Positions 1 to 8,342 of a DNA stretch of 64,000 bases are shown in pieces; position 1 is the first letter of the stretch; the number at the start of each line of letters is the position of its first letter. Below the pieces are notes generated by a model, which did no database searches, was not told where the DNA came from, and saw only the letters and a program-made list of their open reading frames with translations. Source of the DNA: Paenochrobactrum pullorum (GTDB lineage Bacteria; Pseudomonadota; Alphaproteobacteria; Rhizobiales; Rhizobiaceae); NCBI RefSeq assembly GCF_041929845.1, contig NZ_JBHEEH010000014.1, positions 1 through 64,000 of the forward strand, given 5' to 3'. Position numbers and translations under genes: made by a program.

Positions 1-170
1 TACAATTTTCTTTTCAACAGGGAAAACGAACAAAATTAACCAAATCGAAACACAAAACCATAACCAATCAAGGAATCAGAGCCTTTAATCTGCTAATTTG
101 TGCCTTCTATATATAGAGTGTAAAAATACCTCTTCAAGGCATCGTGATCCGGTAAATTTGTGTTTGCACC

Positions 171-210
171 ACAAACAAAAGCCGCCCGCAAATTGCTTTA
201 TGGACGGCTT
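171..210 (-). terminator. Intrinsic terminator of the GltB-like gene
   Basis: On the minus strand, arms at 202-210 and 179-187 can pair over nine positions with one G-T wobble (AAGCCGTCC against GGGCGGCTT). The T-rich run TTTTGTTTG follows. It lies about 25 bases past the stop codon of the minus-strand oxidoreductase gene. The rest of positions 1-170 is AT-rich and I see no gene in it. Confidence 0.6.
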
Positions 211-235
211 GGATCTCTGAATTATTTTGAAAAAA

Positions 236-1924
236 CTATCTCGCAGCTACGACTCGCTTTTCAAATGGCCCATGGGGAATCGTTGGCGGTGCAAAACTTT
301 CTGCGGAAGCGCGCTCCCACCGGCTGTACCAATCGGATAATTCTTCAATTTCTTCCTCTTGAAGCAAGAATCCATCCGGTAAATATGGATAGACTTCATT
401 GCCATCGAGGAATTTGTTGTCATTCTGTCGGAACATAAAGTGATAAGGCATGAAATCACGCGGATCCGTCAAACCCGCGGCACCGGCAATTTCACCCAAT
501 GCATGCATTGTATTACGATGGAAGCGTGCGACTCGATCACTTTTATCACCGACATCAATGGCGCGCTGACGTAACGGGTCTTGTGTAGCGATTCCCACCG
601 GACATTTATTAGTGTGACACGCCTGTGCCTGAATACAACCAATGGCAAACATGAAACCGCGCGCTGAGTTACACCAGTCAGCACCCAGCGCAAATGCACG
701 AGCGATATCGAATGCGGTGATAATTTTACCGGCAGCGCCGATTTTAACCTGCTCGCGAATCCCCGCACCACGCAATGTATTATGTACGAAGGTCAAACCT
801 TCCAACATCGGCATACCAACGCGGTTGGCAAACTCTACCGGAGCAGCACCAGTTCCGCCTTCTTTACCATCGACCACGATAAAGTCTGGAATAATACCGG
901 TTTTGAGCATTGCCTTAACGATCGACATGAATTCACGACGATGACCGATGCAGAGTTTAAAGCCGACCGGCTTGCCGTTCGACAACTCGCGCAACTGTCC
1001 AATAAATTCCATCAGGCCAAGTGGTGTAGAGAATGTACTATGTGCAGGAGGCGAGATACAGTCCACACCAATCGGAATACCGCGCGCTTCAGCAATTTCT
1101 TCTGTTACCTTAGGGCCTGGCAGCATACCGCCGTGACCGGGTTTAGCACCCTGACTGAGTTTCAGCTCAATCATCTTAATCTGAGGATCTGCTGCAGTTT
1201 TAGCAAATTTCTCCGGTGAAAAACTGCCATCATCATTGCGGCAACCAAAATAACCGGATGCAATTTGATAAATCAGATCACCACCGCCTTGTCGGTGATA
1301 GCGGCTGATCCCTCCCTCGCCCGTATCATGAGCGAATTTTCCCTTACGCGCACCAATATTCAGAGCAGAGATGGCATTAGCAGATAAAGCTCCAAAACTC
1401 ATTGCTGAAATATTATAAAGACTGGAATCATACGGCTGGGTACATTGTGAACCGCCGATATGAACACGGAAATCTGTGTCTGCATTTTGAACCGGAGCGG
1501 TTGAGTGTGTCAGCCAGGCATAGCCGGAGCTATAGACATTTTCGATGGTGCCGAAAGGACGCTTGTCTTCTTCGCCTTTGGAGCGCTGATAAACCAGACC
1601 ACGATCCTGACGGCTGAAAGGCACTTCGTCTTTATCACTCTCAATCATATATTGACGGATCTCGGGGCGGATACTCTCCAGAATATAACGCATATGTCCC
1701 AAGATAGGATAGTTGCGCAACACAGCGTGTTTTATCTGAATGACATCGTACAACCCAACGAGCGTCAATCCACCAAAAACAGGCAGGCCGATCCACCACC
1801 AATAACTGTGAAACACGCCGGCGATTAACAGCAGGAAAGTGAGTAACGCGACAGCAGCAAATACCGCGTAGCGCAGGTTCAAATACATAGGTTCCACCTT
1901 AGTCATTGCCCGTTTGACGGCCAT
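236..1924 (-). CDS. GltB-like FMN-binding glutamate synthase family protein
   Basis: The protein (562 aa) belongs to the FMN-binding 'glutamate synthase domain' family, which is the synthase core of GltB without the amidotransferase domain. Two hydrophobic segments near residues 15-60 suggest membrane anchoring. The central part is the TIM-barrel FMN domain, with glycine-rich stretches such as GHGGMLPG and VVDGKEGGTG. Cysteines C430, C436 and C441 form the C-x5-C-x4-C pattern that binds a 3Fe-4S cluster in glutamate synthases. Family membership is clear, but the physiological electron donor and substrate of stand-alone members are not established. ATG at 1924 has only a weak purine-rich upstream region; an ATG six codons later is also possible. 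The gene is monocistronic, divergent from the two-component genes and closed by a terminator. Confidence 0.85.
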   Translation of the reverse strand: MAVKRAMTKVEPMYLNLRYAVFAAVALLTFLLLIAGVFHSYWWWIGLPVFGGLTLVGLYDVIQIKHAVLRNYPILGHMRYILESIRPEIRQYMIESDKDEVPFSRQDRGLVYQRSKGEEDKRPFGTIENVYSSGYAWLTHSTAPVQNADTDFRVHIGGSQCTQPYDSSLYNISAMSFGALSANAISALNIGARKGKFAHDTGEGGISRYHRQGGGDLIYQIASGYFGCRNDDGSFSPEKFAKTAADPQIKMIELKLSQGAKPGHGGMLPGPKVTEEIAEARGIPIGVDCISPPAHSTFSTPLGLMEFIGQLRELSNGKPVGFKLCIGHRREFMSIVKAMLKTGIIPDFIVVDGKEGGTGAAPVEFANRVGMPMLEGLTFVHNTLRGAGIREQVKIGAAGKIITAFDIARAFALGADWCNSARGFMFAIGCIQAQACHTNKCPVGIATQDPLRQRAIDVGDKSDRVARFHRNTMHALGEIAGAAGLTDPRDFMPYHFMFRQNDNKFLDGNEVYPYLPDGFLLQEEEIEELSDWYSRWERASAESFAPPTIPHGPFEKRVVAAR

Positions 1925-2189
1925 CTATGAGACTGCTCTCATATTGTCAAATAGCATTTTGTTGTGTCCGAAGGTTAACGGTGATCGTTATGATGTGCAA
2001 ATTAGACAAGGATTGGGCGAACAAATCGATTTAGATCCTATAATGAAAACAATCGGATGCAAAATCGCTTGATCTTAGCGTTGTCATTTAAAATATGTCT
2101 CTATAATATTTTTGCTAATGGCTGGTAAAATTTTACATTTTATGTGATGAACTCCCTAAAAATTCTGACCAATTATAAAAAGTCGTGCC

Positions 2190-2537
2190 ATGTCTGAGAG
2201 CATTCATCCTCCTTTTCGTTTTCATGATCTAAAAGCTGCACTTTGTCTGATGCTCGTCGGAGCTATAGCTCTTCTGATCGCAATGCTCAGTCCTACAGGT
2301 GTTAATTATCAATATGGCGTGGTAATGCCGCTGTGGTCCGATACAGGTGAAACACTGGCCATGATCGGACGGGCAAATGGCGAGATTATTTCGATCAACG
2401 ATAAAACAGGCATTGCGCTTGTTTATTCCGATGAAGATGATTTTGTCAGCAAAATTTATGAAGCCGGCGCATGGCTGGTTTTTGAACCTTTGGAACTTGG
2501 CGGCTGCATTAGTTTTGGCGAAAGTTACGGTGCTTAA
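2190..2537 (+). CDS. Small single-span membrane protein upstream of the hybrid kinase
   Basis: This is a 115-residue protein of unrecognised family. It has a short polar N-terminus, one strong hydrophobic helix around residues 15-34, and a soluble C-terminal part of about 75 residues that ends in a glycine-rich tail. The topology suggests an inner-membrane anchor with a periplasmic or cytoplasmic domain. Its stop codon directly abuts the ATG of the hybrid histidine kinase, so the two are almost certainly cotranslated. I infer an accessory or sensory role in the phosphorelay. No clear Shine-Dalgarno precedes the ATG. Codon use and the tight coupling support it as a real gene. Confidence 0.7.
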   Translation: MSESIHPPFRFHDLKAALCLMLVGAIALLIAMLSPTGVNYQYGVVMPLWSDTGETLAMIGRANGEIISINDKTGIALVYSDEDDFVSKIYEAGAWLVFEPLELGGCISFGESYGA

Positions 2538-5351
2538 ATGAACGTTGAACTTGATAAATTACGCACAAAGTTCAGTGGATTTCTGGTCATTTTATTATGG
2601 CTCCATCTTCCGCTTTTATTTTTAACTGCTCATGCGCTGGATCAATCACCTTATGGTGCTCTACTTGCCGGTGCTGTGCTTGCCGGTGCTTATAACATAT
2701 CATGGTATAAAAACGGCATTGCCGAAAGTACTCGTTATATTTCTGCTGTAGCCTTAATGGGCGAGCCGATCATTCTCCTTTATTTGTTGCGCGGTCATGA
2801 GTGGCAAATGGATGTACATATGTACTTCTTTGCCATGTTGGCGCTCACAATTGCCTGGTGCGACCGTCGCGTCATTATTCTCGCGGCAGTGACAGTCGTC
2901 ATTCATCACTTATTGCTTAATTTTGTGCTGCCTTATCTGGTTTTTCCAAATGGCGCTAATTTCAACCGTGTCGTTTTACACGGTGTTATCGTGGCATTCC
3001 AATCCACAGTGCTGATCTGGTTTTGCAATATGTTGGTGGAGAGTTTCCATCATAACGAAATTATGCGCAATGAAATTGAAGCAAAAAACAAAGCGCTTGA
3101 AGAAAGATCGAAGGCGGCAGAAGCTGCCTATGAGGCTAAGGGGATTTTCCTCGCCAATATGAGCCATGAAATCCGCACGCCGATGAATGCGATACTTGGT
3201 TTCTGCCATTTGATCATGCGCACGGATTTGAATGAAAAACAGCGCGATTATATGTCGAAAATCAGCGGTGCCGGTTCATCATTGTTGCGCCTGATTAACG
3301 ACATTCTTGATTTTTCCAAAAACGAAGCTGGCAAGCTCACTCTTGAACGTCGCTCTTTCAATCTGCGCAATGCCATCGACAACCAGATTTTTTTGGTTAC
3401 CAATGAAGCCGACAAGAAAAGTGTCAAGTTAAAAACCCTGATTGCACCTGACGTCCCGACCAAGGTGATCGGCGATGAATTGCGCTTCAATCAAGTTTTG
3501 ATGAATATTGTCAGCAATGCTATTAAATTCAGTGAAAACGGCAATGTGACGGTTGAAGTCAAGCTCAACCAGCCAGCTAATGAAAAAGTCAGCCTTGCCG
3601 TTTCTGTAACAGATACCGGCATCGGGCTAACCGAAGAACAGCAAAAAAACCTCTTCAGTTCCTTTGCGCAGGCTGACAGTTCCACCACGCGCCGCTTTGG
3701 CGGCACCGGATTGGGTCTCATAATCAGCAAGCAGATTGTTGAGCAGATGTCCGGTAAAATCGAGGTCAAAAGCGAACTCGGTCAAGGCAGTACATTTACA
3801 TTTACGATCGTTTTCGATTCTGCCGAAAATGAAAAACGTGAAGTCACCGCGCTGCCCACCCATATTCAGGCATTGCGTGTATTGGTGGCTGACGACAATC
3901 CCGCTTCGCGTGAAATTCTGCAAAGCATTTTTGCATCATGGTCGATGAAGATTGATTTGGTCGCTTCCGGCGAAGAAGTTATTGGCGCTTTGCTCAATCA
4001 TCAAAACAGTAATACGCCATATGATTTACTGCTGCTGGATTGGAAAATGCCGGGAATGGATGGCCTCAATACTTTGAAGGTCATGCATTCGAATACCCAA
4101 ATCAACCAGTTCCCGCATGTCATTTTGATCAGTGCTTATGGCCGTGAACAATTCGAGCAGGAAGCAGAGCAATCGGGCGTTACCAGTTTCCTGACCAAGC
4201 CGATTGAAGAAACTGTGCTGCTGAGTACAATCTGCAATTTGTTTGCGGATGAGAAGACTACGAATGACACTCAAACCCTGACCACACCAACCGTTTCAGC
4301 AAAATCACAAGGCAAGCAAATTTTGTTGGTGGAAGATAATGCCATCAATCAGGAAATTGCTGCTGAATTGTTGATGGATGCAGGTTTGAATGTCGACACA
4401 GCCGACAACGGATTGATTGCAGTTGAAATGGTCAAAGCCAATCCGGATAAGTATCAGGTCATTTTGATGGATGTGCAAATGCCGGTTATGGATGGCATTG
4501 AAGCGACCAAAACAATCCGGCAAACAATTGCATCGGATCGCCTGCCGATTATTGCTTTGACAGCGCATGCTTATGAAGAAGAGCGCAATAAATGTTTCAA
4601 TGCCGGTATGAACGACCATGTATCCAAGCCAATTGATCCACAATTGCTGGTAAAAACGCTGGATAAATGGCTTCACGCTAATGTAGCCCCAACCGGACAG
4701 ACAAGTGCAGCACCTGCCACAGTTGCAAGAACAGAAGAAAACCTGCCGGATGAATTAAGCCCTTTTGACATCAAAGCGGCTCTTGTACGTGTTAATGGAA
4801 AGCGTAGTTTGTTGCGCAAACTCATCATCAATTTCGCTGATAGTTTTGAGAATGTCGTCAAGGAATTGAAAGACAAACAACTGGCAAATGATATGGAACC
4901 AGCACGCCGTCAGGCCCACACGCTGAAAGGTGTTGCCGCCTCGCTTGAACTTGCGCAGGTCTCTAAAGCAGCCCACCAGTTGGAACTCGCCTATGCGGCG
5001 CAAGATCTCAGCAATATCGAAACATTATTGTCCAATCTGGAAACCTTTATTTTACCAGCACTTACAGCGGCTCGAAGTTTACAGCCATCACAACAGCAAA
5101 ATTCAATTGTCAAAATAACGGGTCTCAATTTTGACGATTGCATGAACGACACATCAGTTCTGCGTGAACTGCTCGTCAAGCGCAGCCTCAGAGCACGAAG
5201 TCAATTTGAAGAGTTGGCAAAAAAACTCAACACAGCCACCACAGATATGCCGCTTCTGCCTGTAAAACAGGCAATCGACAAACTAGATTACGATCAGGCT
5301 CTGAAGGTGCTCGATCAATTATTATCTGCGCAGACGGACAAGTCATTATGA
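2538..5351 (+). CDS. Hybrid sensor histidine kinase with two receiver domains and HPt
   Basis: This 937-residue membrane kinase carries a complete phosphorelay. Five or six hydrophobic segments lie between residues 12 and 165, followed by a helical linker (about 175-200). A HisKA domain follows, with phospho-acceptor H210 in SHEIRTPMN. The HATPase domain has N, G1 (DTGIGL) and G2 (GGTGLGL) boxes. Receiver 1 has D501 in LLLLDWKMPG, receiver 2 has D645 in ILMDVQMP, and a C-terminal HPt domain has H794 in AHTLKGVAASLE. The architecture resembles BarA/ArcB-type kinases, but the multi-span sensor region is not one I recognise. It overlaps the next gene (diguanylate cyclase) by ATGA, so that cyclase is the likely downstream receiver. 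The signal is unknown. Confidence 0.9.
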   Translation: MNVELDKLRTKFSGFLVILLWLHLPLLFLTAHALDQSPYGALLAGAVLAGAYNISWYKNGIAESTRYISAVALMGEPIILLYLLRGHEWQMDVHMYFFAMLALTIAWCDRRVIILAAVTVVIHHLLLNFVLPYLVFPNGANFNRVVLHGVIVAFQSTVLIWFCNMLVESFHHNEIMRNEIEAKNKALEERSKAAEAAYEAKGIFLANMSHEIRTPMNAILGFCHLIMRTDLNEKQRDYMSKISGAGSSLLRLINDILDFSKNEAGKLTLERRSFNLRNAIDNQIFLVTNEADKKSVKLKTLIAPDVPTKVIGDELRFNQVLMNIVSNAIKFSENGNVTVEVKLNQPANEKVSLAVSVTDTGIGLTEEQQKNLFSSFAQADSSTTRRFGGTGLGLIISKQIVEQMSGKIEVKSELGQGSTFTFTIVFDSAENEKREVTALPTHIQALRVLVADDNPASREILQSIFASWSMKIDLVASGEEVIGALLNHQNSNTPYDLLLLDWKMPGMDGLNTLKVMHSNTQINQFPHVILISAYGREQFEQEAEQSGVTSFLTKPIEETVLLSTICNLFADEKTTNDTQTLTTPTVSAKSQGKQILLVEDNAINQEIAAELLMDAGLNVDTADNGLIAVEMVKANPDKYQVILMDVQMPVMDGIEATKTIRQTIASDRLPIIALTAHAYEEERNKCFNAGMNDHVSKPIDPQLLVKTLDKWLHANVAPTGQTSAAPATVARTEENLPDELSPFDIKAALVRVNGKRSLLRKLIINFADSFENVVKELKDKQLANDMEPARRQAHTLKGVAASLELAQVSKAAHQLELAYAAQDLSNIETLLSNLETFILPALTAARSLQPSQQQNSIVKITGLNFDDCMNDTSVLRELLVKRSLRARSQFEELAKKLNTATTDMPLLPVKQAIDKLDYDQALKVLDQLLSAQTDKSL

Positions 5352-6268
5352 ATAATCGCGCTGTCATCCTGATTGTGGATGATGAAGTCACCAATATTGA
5401 AATTATGAATGCAGTGTTGGAAGACACCTATGAAATTTGCTTTGCTACGTCCGGCGAGCAAGCACTTGAGGTTGCGCGCAATGTTTTGCCCGATCTCATT
5501 CTGCTTGATGTCATGATGCCGGGCATTGATGGCTATGATGTATGCGAGCGCATCAAATCTGAGCGCCTGCTGGCAGATGTTCCGGTGATCTTCACGACCG
5601 GTCTTACCGATGAAGATGCCGAGGTTCGAGGCCTCTCACTTGGTGCAATTGACTATATTACCAAACCAATCCAGCCGGTAGTGTTGCGTGCACGTGTTGC
5701 CAATCATGTGGAACTCAAACGGCTTCGTGATCAACTGGCACAAATGGCTGTCACCGATGCATTAACAGGTTTGAGCAATCGCCGCCATTTGGAAGAAACA
5801 ATCAAAACAGAAATTACCACATTGGCACAAACCGAAGACTTATTATCAGTGATTTTACTTGATATTGATTTCTTCAAATCATTCAACGATACATACGGCC
5901 ATCCAGAGGGTGATCGTTGTTTGACCATGGTTGCATCTGCTTTGAGCCGTGCCATTCATTTGTCCGATAATACGGTCGCGCGTTATGGCGGTGAAGAATT
6001 CGCCTGCATTTTACCAAGCACTGATTTTTCAACAGCCATGAAAGTGGCGCATGATATCCGCAATCAAGTTCAGGCGCTCAACATTCCGCATTCAGGTTCA
6101 TCTGTCAGTCCATTTTTGACCGTCAGCTTAGGAGTTGCTACTGCTATAGCTCAAAGCGGTATGACATCATACGACTGGATTACACAGGCTGACCAACAAC
6201 TTTATTTAAGTAAAGCCGGTGGTCGGGATATGATTTCCGGAACTATTTTTGGTCAAGAAAACTCTTAA
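5348..6268 (+). CDS. Response regulator with diguanylate cyclase (GGDEF) output
   Basis: This 306-residue protein has an N-terminal receiver domain (about 5-120; phospho-acceptor D54 in LILLDVMMPG; KP motif later) and a C-terminal GGDEF domain whose signature is GGEEF at 214-218. The signature is intact, so synthesis of cyclic di-GMP from GTP on phosphorylation is expected. The usual inhibitory I-site RxxD just upstream of the signature reads HLSD here, so product inhibition is probably lost or weakened. It resembles PleD but has one receiver rather than two. The start overlaps the kinase stop by four bases, and a strong terminator follows. I infer that it is the output of the hybrid kinase phosphorelay. 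Confidence 0.9.
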   Translation: MNNRAVILIVDDEVTNIEIMNAVLEDTYEICFATSGEQALEVARNVLPDLILLDVMMPGIDGYDVCERIKSERLLADVPVIFTTGLTDEDAEVRGLSLGAIDYITKPIQPVVLRARVANHVELKRLRDQLAQMAVTDALTGLSNRRHLEETIKTEITTLAQTEDLLSVILLDIDFFKSFNDTYGHPEGDRCLTMVASALSRAIHLSDNTVARYGGEEFACILPSTDFSTAMKVAHDIRNQVQALNIPHSGSSVSPFLTVSLGVATAIAQSGMTSYDWITQADQQLYLSKAGGRDMISGTIFGQENS

Positions 6269-6295
6269 ATTTATTCTTCAAACTTTATTTACTTT

Positions 6296-6331
6296 GAAAA
6301 AACCGCGTCTGATTCACGCGGTTTTTTCTTT
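6296..6331 (+). terminator. Intrinsic terminator after the diguanylate cyclase gene
   Basis: AACCGCGT (6301-6308) pairs with ACGCGGTT (6316-6323) across a seven-base loop. The stem is extended by an A-run on the left and a T-run on the right (GGTTTTTTCTT). It sits about 30 bases past the stop codon. Confidence 0.85.
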
Positions 6332-6702
6332 AACAAATTTAAAATGATGAAAAAAACAAAGAAAATTTGAATATATTAGAATTCTATTAAAATATATTTT
6401 TTCAACTAAAACTTGTATTTTACGCTTTTTAAGCAACAAACTAAGCTTTTATTATAAATTCCATGCATTTTGTTACCTGATTTGTTCTCAAACAATTGCA
6501 TTTTGGATGACATGACGTTATTCCCATCTTCTGATTAAATGCAAACTGCAATCAAGGCCAACGACAGCACAAACGGGAGTTCCTCCTCAATGCTAAAAGT
6601 GCGTATTCGCACATTTGCCTTCATGCTCAACAGGATTAATCACTCAAAGGCACGCATTAGCATGCGTTCTATCGCTTACATACGATTGAAACGGATACAA
6701 GA
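6332..6702 (+). other. AT-rich aspA upstream region with two small hairpins
   Basis: This gap of about 370 bases starts very AT-rich and should hold the aspA promoter. Near its 3' end are two short perfect inverted repeats. One is GTGCG-tatt-CGCAC (6599-6612). The other is ACGCAT-tagc-ATGCGT (6652-6667). Neither is followed by a T-run, so they look more like operator or mRNA leader structures than terminators. A 59-codon open frame of basic composition (6539-6718) runs through the region into aspA, but it has no ribosome-binding site and I do not call it a gene. Confidence 0.35.
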
Positions 6703-8118
6703 ATGGCTCAAGAACTGAATTCCCCTGCGCTAAATATGAGAACAGAGCACGACATGCTCGGTGAAATGGATATTCCGCTACACTTACGCTATGGGATTCA
6801 GACGGTTCGAGCGTTGGAGAATTTTCCAATTTCCGGTGTAAGTATTGGCCAGTTTCCAAGCCTCGTTAAAGCTTTTGGTATCGTCAAAAAAGCAGCCGCT
6901 GCCGGCAACTACGCTGAAGGCAGCCTGAGCAAGCAGCAATTTGATGCTATTTGCCTTGCCTGCGATGATGTTATCAGTGGTGCGTTGAATGATGATTTCG
7001 TTGTCGATGTTTTCCAGGGCGGTGCCGGTACATCCACAAATATGAATGCCAATGAAGTGATTGCCAACCGCGCTTTGGAACACCTTGGCAAGCCGCACGG
7101 CGCTTATGATGTTATCCATCCCAACGAAGACATCAACCGGTCCCAATCCACCAATGATATGTATCCGACTTCCGTGAAGCTCGCGATTATCCTCAGCAGT
7201 CAGGATTTGCTGGATGCACTGGATATTCTGATCGCATCATTCGAGAAAAAAGCAGCTGAATTCAATGACCATGTCAAACTTGGTAGAACCCAGCTTCAAG
7301 ACGCTGTTCCGATGACCTTGGGTCAGGAATTCAACGCATTTGCGACCATTTTCAAAGATGATATTATCCGCTTGAAAGACGCTGTGCAGCAGATGACTGT
7401 GGTTAATCTTGGTGGTACGGCAATCGGCACATGCATCAATGCATCACAAATTTATATTGATGCAGCATTTGAAAACTTGCGCACATTTAGCGGCCTTGAA
7501 ATGACGCCTGCTAAAGACATGCTGGCAGCCAGTTGGGATATGGGGGCTTTCATCTCTTATTCCAGCGCCTTAAAGCGCATTGCATCCAAGCTTTCCAAAG
7601 TCAGCAATGATTTGCGTTTGATGTCCAGCGGCCCACGTGGTGGCATTGGCGAGATCAAATTACCGGCTCAGCAACCGGGCTCATCCATTATGCCGGGTAA
7701 AGTCAATCCGGTTATTCCGGAATCTGTCAATCAGGTCTGTTTCCAGGTTATCGGTCATGATGTGGCTGTCACCATGGCCGCAGAAGCCGGCCAATATCAG
7801 CTCAATGCTTTTGAGCCGTTGATTGCTTATAATATTCTGACCTCGATCCAGCTGCTTTCAAACGCATCGCGTAACTTGGTCGAAAAATGTATTAATGGCA
7901 TTGAGGCTAATGTAGATGCGTGCCGCACAATGGCTGAGACCTGCACCACATTGGCAACGGCGCTTGTGCCGGTCATGGGCTATGATGCAGCAATCCGCAT
8001 TGCAAAATCAGCGCTTGATGATGGCGTGAGTGTGAAGGAAGCAGCTATTGCCGAGGGCCTTGATCCGGCATTGGCGGCTGAATTGCTTGAACCTATGCGT
8101 ATGACCAATGCAAGGTAA
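6703..8118 (+). CDS. aspA: Aspartate ammonia-lyase
   Basis: Aspartase reversibly deaminates L-aspartate to fumarate and ammonia in the cytoplasm, feeding the TCA cycle or supplying fumarate. The 471-residue length is typical. The fumarase/aspartase superfamily signature GSSIMPGKVNP is at residues 326-336, and the N-terminal region (MLGEMDIP, YGIQTVRALENF) matches aspartases more closely than fumarases. The N-terminus carries about 15 residues before the conserved start of the family, so an internal ATG (MRTEHD) is an alternative. The gene is monocistronic, with a long upstream region and a strong terminator downstream. Confidence 0.9.
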   Translation: MAQELNSPALNMRTEHDMLGEMDIPLHLRYGIQTVRALENFPISGVSIGQFPSLVKAFGIVKKAAAAGNYAEGSLSKQQFDAICLACDDVISGALNDDFVVDVFQGGAGTSTNMNANEVIANRALEHLGKPHGAYDVIHPNEDINRSQSTNDMYPTSVKLAIILSSQDLLDALDILIASFEKKAAEFNDHVKLGRTQLQDAVPMTLGQEFNAFATIFKDDIIRLKDAVQQMTVVNLGGTAIGTCINASQIYIDAAFENLRTFSGLEMTPAKDMLAASWDMGAFISYSSALKRIASKLSKVSNDLRLMSSGPRGGIGEIKLPAQQPGSSIMPGKVNPVIPESVNQVCFQVIGHDVAVTMAAEAGQYQLNAFEPLIAYNILTSIQLLSNASRNLVEKCINGIEANVDACRTMAETCTTLATALVPVMGYDAAIRIAKSALDDGVSVKEAAIAEGLDPALAAELLEPMRMTNAR

Positions 8119-8153
8119 TGTTTCCAGTTCTATAAACTGAACTATTCTTTCTA

Positions 8154-8192
8154 TGCCATTGTCTTCAAAATTTAGAGGACAATGGCATTTTT
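8154..8192 (+). terminator. Intrinsic terminator of aspA
   Basis: A perfect ten-base stem TGCCATTGTC / GACAATGGCA (8154-8163 and 8178-8187) is followed by a run of five T. It lies 36 bases past the aspA stop. Confidence 0.9.
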
Positions 8193-8342
8193 ATGCAATA
8201 AGCGCGTTATTATTATAAATAAGACGCGTCTATTCGCGATAAAAGTCAAGAATACAGTGGTTCAAGATAATCTTGTTGGAAATAAGCGTCATTCGTTTTA
8301 AAGATCACATATCGAATATTTTTTTACGCATGGCGCTCATCC

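Noticed and set aside
1..170. Possible gene at the left edge
   Set aside because: The stretch is AT-rich and contains no open frame of useful length that does not run into the terminator. It is probably intergenic.
6539..6718. 59-codon frame upstream of aspA as a gene
   Set aside because: No ribosome site, low-complexity basic composition and overlap with aspA; kept only as a low-interest observation.
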